From NCBI GenBank assembly GCA_013398275.1, contig VZSE01008989.1:1-64000 (forward strand): a stretch of DNA of 64,000 nucleotides, written 5' to 3'. A program made the translations under genes and the position numbers. The notes beneath the pieces were generated by a model. The model ran no database searches. It was not told the origin of the DNA and worked only from the letters and a program-made list of their open reading frames with translations. Numbering within the stretch: the first letter of the stretch is position 1; each line of letters begins with the position of its first letter. Shown here piece by piece: positions 58,166 to 64,000 of this stretch. This stretch comes from Promerops cafer. Lineage: Eukaryota > Chordata > Aves > Passeriformes > Nectariniidae.

Positions 58166-58854
58166 CTGGTGTTTTGTTTTCATTCCTCTGGTGTGAGGAT
58201 GACTGTCTCCAGAGACAGAGCATGTAAAACTAAAATGCAAGCTACAGGACTGTGCTGAAATGAGGGGATTTTTTCAGTTATTTATTAGGATATACTGGAA
58301 GAAAAATGGATCCTAAGTCAGTGCAGAAAAAGGTGCCTTACTTATATCTCAGAAAAAGATGGGCTCCTTTGCCTAAGCCTCTCCATTTTGGTCTGACATA
58401 ATGCAATGGTACCACGTCCTGAGGTGAAAAAACTTTGAGGATTTTTGGTGAAGCAATCAAAAAGACTGTAATTAATTTGAATTTATTGGTGTCTGGCTGA
58501 GTGGTAGGCAGCCTGGAAACCTATTGACTAGGAAACAGATCCCTGCTCAAAGCCACATTGTCACTTTTTGGTTTTATTTTTAATTGTAGGGCTCTGCTAA
58601 CTTCAATGTATCTGTGACACTTTAGAGCCAAAAAGGATCTGAAATATCAAGCAGGCACCATTCCCAAAGTCTTTCCACTAAGAAAAAAAAAAAAAAAAAG
58701 TTTGAACTAAAGCAAATAATATATTTGCAGTGTAGGTATTGCATATAAACCTCAATGAAATTATGATATACAAAAAATACTGCTGGTGACCTTAAATTAC
58801 ACAACAAAATGGCAGAGGACATCTAAAAATTAATTCTAACTCATTAAATGCATT
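58166..58854. other. Non-coding stretch with poly-A run
   Basis: A run of about 17 A is near 58683-58699. No coding or repeat family is recognised. Confidence 0.4.
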
Positions 58855-58985
58855 GCTCACTTACTGAATGATTCATGATTCCTATTGCTCAAGTTGCCAA
58901 ACATTACCTCAAATTATAGATTGGGCACATCCTGTCAGCAGTATTAATAATTGCAATTATGCCAGTGGAAGTACCTTCAGATGCA
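58855..58985. promoter_or_regulatory. Candidate conserved non-coding element
   Basis: GAATGATTCATGATTCC, ACATTACCTCAAATTATAG and GTATTAATAATTGCAATTATGCC form a short homeodomain-motif-rich block. It lies 700 bases after the block at 57955-58165, and the two could be parts of one regulatory region. Inference only. Confidence 0.3.
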
Positions 58986-59277
58986 AAAGCCAATACATTA
59001 TCTTCTCCAAGCCTTCCTGCCTCACCCTCAGAGCAGGACTAAGCTAAGCTCCCTGGAGCACATAAAAGCACAGAGGAAACACATTTTTTTCCAAAAAACC
59101 CCCATACTTGGGAGATCTAAAGGTCTAACAAAGGCTGAAGGACGTGCATGATCAGGGTTGATCTCAGCACACCTTGTGATAGCCAAATAGTGTTGGACCA
59201 TAAAAACACAAGATTTGCCCAGTGAGTTTCTAATCTTCCCTCTGCTTGTGTCCATTAGAGCTTCAAATTTTATCTTA

Positions 59278-59299
59278 TTCCTAAATAGCTATTTAGGAA
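59278..59299. repeat. Perfect 22-bp palindrome
   Basis: TTCCTAAATAG and CTATTTAGGAA are exact reverse complements with no spacer. CTAAATAG/CTATTTAG resembles a shortened MEF2 core but lacks two A/T positions of the usual site. Flanks do not extend the pairing. Confidence 0.9.
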
Positions 59300-62200
59300 G
59301 CTCCTCAACAAACAGCAAGATGAATACCTGTAACTAGGAAAACAGGGAAAAAAAGAGTCAGTTTAGGTGGTACTGCTTAGAAATTGTCCTGAATGCCATC
59401 TCCCTGTGCATATAGTCTTGCAGACTTGTATTATGAACATTTCATATGTACTTTTTGTGAGTGCACACGCTCAATCCTGTTTAAATGATGGTGAGACCAC
59501 AAACCAGTCTTGTGGCAGTGAGCTCTGCAGCCATATGTGCAGCACGTGAAAATCCAGCTCCTTGTACCAGATTCACCTCTGTGGACTTTCAAATTTCTCC
59601 AAAGTCCCCCTGTTTGAGAGGAATGGGGCAAAATAAGCATTGAGTTCCATCTCTGTCTGACACAGAGTGCATTTCATGTGATCACTGCATCTTCTCCTTT
59701 TTCTCTTCAAGCTAGACAGTGGCAGCCTCTGATGTCTCAGTAGGTCAGCTGAACTAACCTTAGTAGACACAGAAGAGGTAAAAGACCTTTCTATCTGAAA
59801 TGTTCAGAGAGAAGAATTTTAACCCAGGGTAGTCATTATACAACTTGGAACCAGTTGCTTGGAGTACTTTGTGGTAAATACTGGAATGAAGCTTTTCTTT
59901 CCCTTGCAGTTAAATTGTTTATTTATTTAATTACCTACTTCTTGGACAATACGGAGCATTTAAGATAACTTTTGAGGTAATAAAAACCATAATTGAACCA
60001 GGATATGAAAAGACAGATGTAAATTTGTTTTGGATCTTTTATAGCAGGGAATTTTTTATGACTCAACAGAAAAACAAGAAGCAGGAAATCTATTTCTATA
60101 GTGAAGTACAAAAAGTCTCTGCCTGCTGTAGTGACAGGATTAGAAGATGTAAATATTGTGGAGTTGTCAATTCATCTGCTTTAGGATTTCAGATTAACTA
60201 GATGGTTTGACTGGTGTTTCTAAAATGTGTTAACCAGAAAGGTTTATTGAACTTTCTAGAGCTGGACATGATTTACATTCTTTAAGTGCAAAAAAAATCA
60301 AGGCAGTCTTTCTTCATGTTGAAAGATTGCAGAGGGCAAAGTCACTTTGCTGGTTATTGAAGGAGATACTGAACTGCCATCACTTTATTCACTGACCTTT
60401 TGTCTCAGTTTGACTCAGGGTGAGAAACTGAGCAGCCACTTTCATATGAATTACCACTATAATCTTCTACAACAACATGCTTGAAATTTTCTCTTTTCTT
60501 TGTTCCCCCTCACCTCACAAAACAGCTTTTTCCTTCCCCAGTGTGTTACCACACTAGAGGAGTACCAACAAATTTACACTGCTTGGTTTACTTGTAGGTA
60601 AACTCCATCTCCCTGTATGTTCCCTCAGTTATAGTGCCACTACACACTGCTTAGATTGTACCATATCTCCTTTTCTCTAGCCCAAATCCCTCTGATATTG
60701 CCCTGGCATCTCAAATAAATGATGCCTAGCTGTCTGACATATGCCAAGGAAGGCATTTGTAGACTGTCCAGTTGCAATCGTCTATTCCATAGCAACGAAA
60801 CAAAAAGTCAGGCAAAAAAATTATGGGGGAACCCTTGTATTTTTATGAGACAGTTTATTTGCCATGAGCAGGCCACAGCTGGATCTGTCCAGCCCCAAGA
60901 GAACATGAGTGTAGGCAGGTTTGACTTGTAACCCAGCACAAGATGAATGGGCAGCATTAGTGGAATGACAGAACAGCAGAACACAATAAAAAGCAACTCA
61001 TGAGGGAGGCTGGCTGGTCAACTTTATTGCCATGCTGTTTGCTCCACTCATTGCAAGGTATTTATTACACACTTGTTTGACTGTCGCATTCTCCGCATCA
61101 GCCTGCACAATAATTTGTGGAGGAGAGTTGAGACAGAGATAACACATTGAAAAACTCCCTTAGAATAAACTGGATATCAGGGAATAAATGGCACAATTCC
61201 ATCTTCAGCATGATGGGGCTTCATGCTCCTCTCAGCTGCAGCTGAGATGCTTGGGTTAGCAGCCTAAGAGAGGGCAGAGAGAAAGATTTCGGGTGCCTGA
61301 TTCAGAGGTCTGAAAAGCCAAATGACTGTGAAAGAGCCTCCCCATCCTCATTCACTGAAGAGCTGAGGGTGAGTCTGCTAACTTAGGTACCACTATTAAA
61401 CATCAGCTGCTACAGGTATGAAAACTCTCTCCTTCACTCTCTATTTGCTCTGTAGTAATTAATTTGTAAATCTGTAACCATCACTAGAAACCAGGTATTG
61501 AACTGCACGCTGACACATGACAAGGTTCTTGATACTTGCATGGCTTTTATCCCTATCCAGTGGTGTTAATAGTAACTGAAATATTATGTGCAGAAAGCTA
61601 GTCGGGTTTCTGTTGAATATTATAAGATATGCCAGGGAATGAAAAAATAATAATTAAAAAATTATACCACTCTGGGCACCCATACTTTGACTTCTTTCAC
61701 AGGATTCAAAATAGTTATCGTAATGTACAATTTATTGCAAGGCATGTGGTATCTGTGACTTTCTTTAAAGCTGTGAGCTTCTCCATTTAAAGTATACTTT
61801 TACGTGGTATTCCAACTACCTATGATGTTGTGAAGGAATGAAATAATCTAAGTGTCATAAAGAAGATTTTTTTCTGGATTCAGACAGCCTTTAGAAAATT
61901 TGCATGAGTGTTTTCAGAAGGAATAGCCAAACATAGGGGACGTACTCTCAATTCAAAGAAGGGCGACCCTCTGACAAGACCTTTCTTCAATACCTTCTAA
62001 GCACCACAGCCCTTCAGGTCTCAGAACTGGCACTTTTATTTCCTGAATGCCTACAACACTGGAGATAAAGATTAGCAGGAAAAAAAAATACCAGGCAGAA
62101 TGTTTTTCAGAAGTTTGTTCCAGAAGGAAAGATACTTTCTCCAAGTAGAAAAAATTAGCATGAAAAAAAATGCCACTTTGAAAGCAGCCCTGCAGAGTCG

Positions 62201-64000
62201 TCAAAACTTAAATAACTTATCTTTGTTAATCTCCTGGGAGCATGGCAAATGACAGAGCAGAGAGAGACAGTGCACAGCTTAGTGGGTACAAATGATGGAA
62301 AACACTGTGCTATGCATCAAACAATCTTTAGAGAAGAAAATGTGTGTGGAATATTTTCAGCACTTTCATTTCAAATGGAACCAATCAGAGAACCAGTTAG
62401 GGAAAAGAATGAATTAATGAGTCAGAATGTCAGAATTCCAGGGAGTTTTTCTGTTACTGGATTCACTGACAGAACTTTTAAAGCAAAAGAAAGCTGGTTA
62501 TGATGACACAATCTATCTGGTATGCATGAGGCAATAATATATAACCATTGGCAATATTATGTCTTTCCAAAGTACTTTAATATATAAAGAACTTGATGAC
62601 AGTTGGAGGTGGTGGGCTTCTTTTTTTTTGTTCTTGCTATTTTTGGTGAAACTACTGAAAATCTTTCAGGCCCTTGCTAGGTTTTATCATTACAGCTGGA
62701 GCTGTAATAATATTAATAACTTGCTTATTTATGGTCTCACTGAATGTAGGAATGGAATAAGGATTCACTTACCTTCAGCACACAAAGATGAAAGAGAGGG
62801 GGAATTAGAAGCATGAGTCACTTATTATTTAGTAGTCTCATTTGAGCCAATTCTACCAGGCTTCCACCAACTTCATGGTATCATTTCAAGGCTTTGATCC
62901 AGGTTTTAGCTCAGCTCTGCTGCATTTAAATGAATCCTACAAAAAACTCAGTGCTTGCCTGTTTCATTGCCTGTAAACAGATAAGAAAATGAAAAGGTGA
63001 ACCAGATCTCCCCCAAGCCTTGAACTGTGGCAAGCCATGAAGTTACAGACCAGCTCCAGTGTCTTGGCCTGCCTGTTGTGCCCAGCATTGCTCTGAGGTG
63101 AGAGAGACATCACCCACGCCCTGTAGATCTTTGAGCTCTGAGTTGCAGGATAAACTTGGAGCAGGAAAAAGAGAAAAAAAATGGACAGACAGGGGACTGA
63201 AATGCATAAATACACTGACATAAGCATTAGCACTGCTGGGTGCCAGATGTGCCTTTGAGGTCAGGGATGATATGCTGTGCCCACATTTTTCAGGAACGAA
63301 CACTGATTCCAGAAAAGTTCAATCCAAGTCATTGTTTTTATGCCAAAACCCTGTTCCTTCAAAAGCTCTGTTATCATGTGCAATATCATCATCACTTCTA
63401 GTGTAACAGGTCTGCCACAACACATCCTTCTACTTTTATTTTTCATACTTAAGTATTTTGCAAGGTATACTTCTGATACAGTAATGGCAGTCAAAAAACT
63501 GAGAATGCTGATCTGGCTGGGTTGTAATTAGAGCTGGACTAATCAGAGAGGTAACTCTTCACAGAGCATCAGTGACCTGACTATTCTTTAAATGGACTGA
63601 ATCTCTATACCCTCATCCTCTTCAACAATGGATGAACAGAACCTCCAAGTTAACAGCAGAAATGATAACCCAAAGAGTCTGGCTACCTTCCTGCAAGCCT
63701 TTGTGTTTGAGCTGTATGTGGTTGGCACTCTTGATGCTTCTGTGCTGAGCCTTTACACTGGAAAACGAATCTCAGCTGCATCCCCATTGCACACATGTTG
63801 GGGCTATTATGCTCAGAGAGGAAGCAGCTGCTCCTTCCAGACCTGCATGCTTGGGATCAGAGATGGACAGCTGTCACTGTTGCTGGTAAAAGCAATTTGG
63901 AGGGGAGGGAAAAGATACGTGTCGTGTAATGGAGATGGAAAAGCTCACTGCTGTGTGATCCTGTTCAGTGCTATTCCACTGTTCTGCCAGGGCCTGCTAA
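59300..64000. other. Non-coding stretch to window end
   Basis: No recognisable coding region, RNA gene or young mobile element. A 9-bp stem with 2-base loop, ATTACAGCT-GG-AGCTGTAAT, lies at 62689-62708. Short A and T runs occur throughout. The frames present (up to about 89 codons) lack domains and supporting splice context. Confidence 0.4.

Noticed and set aside
1..64000. CRISPR arrays, insertion sequences, bacterial operons or ribosome binding sites
   Set aside because: The sequence is vertebrate nuclear DNA. No regularly spaced identical repeats and no prokaryotic gene organisation were seen.

Overview
The window reads as nuclear DNA from a bird, most likely a passerine. The main evidence is a set of CR1 LINE copies: the 3' tail with the avian CR1 terminus near 52.1 kb, a longer antisense copy at 26.6-27.2 kb, an antisense fragment at 1.24 kb and a very old antisense copy at about 40.0-40.8 kb. 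T/G- and A/C-rich tracts of the kind common in songbird assemblies, a few worn MIR-like SINE fragments and AT-rich single-copy sequence fit this. It is not prokaryotic. I recognise no protein-coding gene. The open frames are short (201 aa or less), lack recognisable domains, and many run through low-complexity or repeat sequence.

Layout. From 1 to about 4.75 kb the DNA is GC- and CpG-rich and looks like a promoter district. It holds two TATA-like motifs (about 78 and 2741), a strong CpG island (about 3780-4290), candidate splice donors after 3221 and 4724, and a long pyrimidine tract ending in an acceptor-like AG at 3384. I infer one or more first exons here, probably non-coding and probably on the + strand, but I cannot name the gene. 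A strong CTCF-like motif lies at about 6272-6290. From there to the end the window looks like a long intron or intergenic desert: AT-rich, CpG-poor, with scattered old repeats and compact homeodomain-motif-rich blocks that look like conserved non-coding elements (8.5-8.8, 16.2-16.3, 28.5, 30.0, 36.8, 48.5, 51.5, 55.3, 55.9, 58.0 and 58.9 kb). That layout, a CpG-island promoter next to a desert with enhancer-like blocks, is typical of developmental-regulator loci. Conservation was not measured here.

The one interior stretch with clearly different composition is about 31.93-32.54 kb. It is richer in CpG, has short ORFs on both strands and an AATAAA signal, and may be a degenerate solo LTR or an untranslated exon. 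Structural oddities include a perfect 24-bp palindrome (16759-16782), a 22-bp one (59278-59299), a 20-bp one (20847-20866), strong hairpins at 4710-4750 and 31794-31830, a long G/T versus A/C quasi-palindrome at 35583-35704, and a G-run tract around the only ambiguous base (N at 22462). I found no CRISPR array, tRNA or rRNA gene, and no convincing new biological system.
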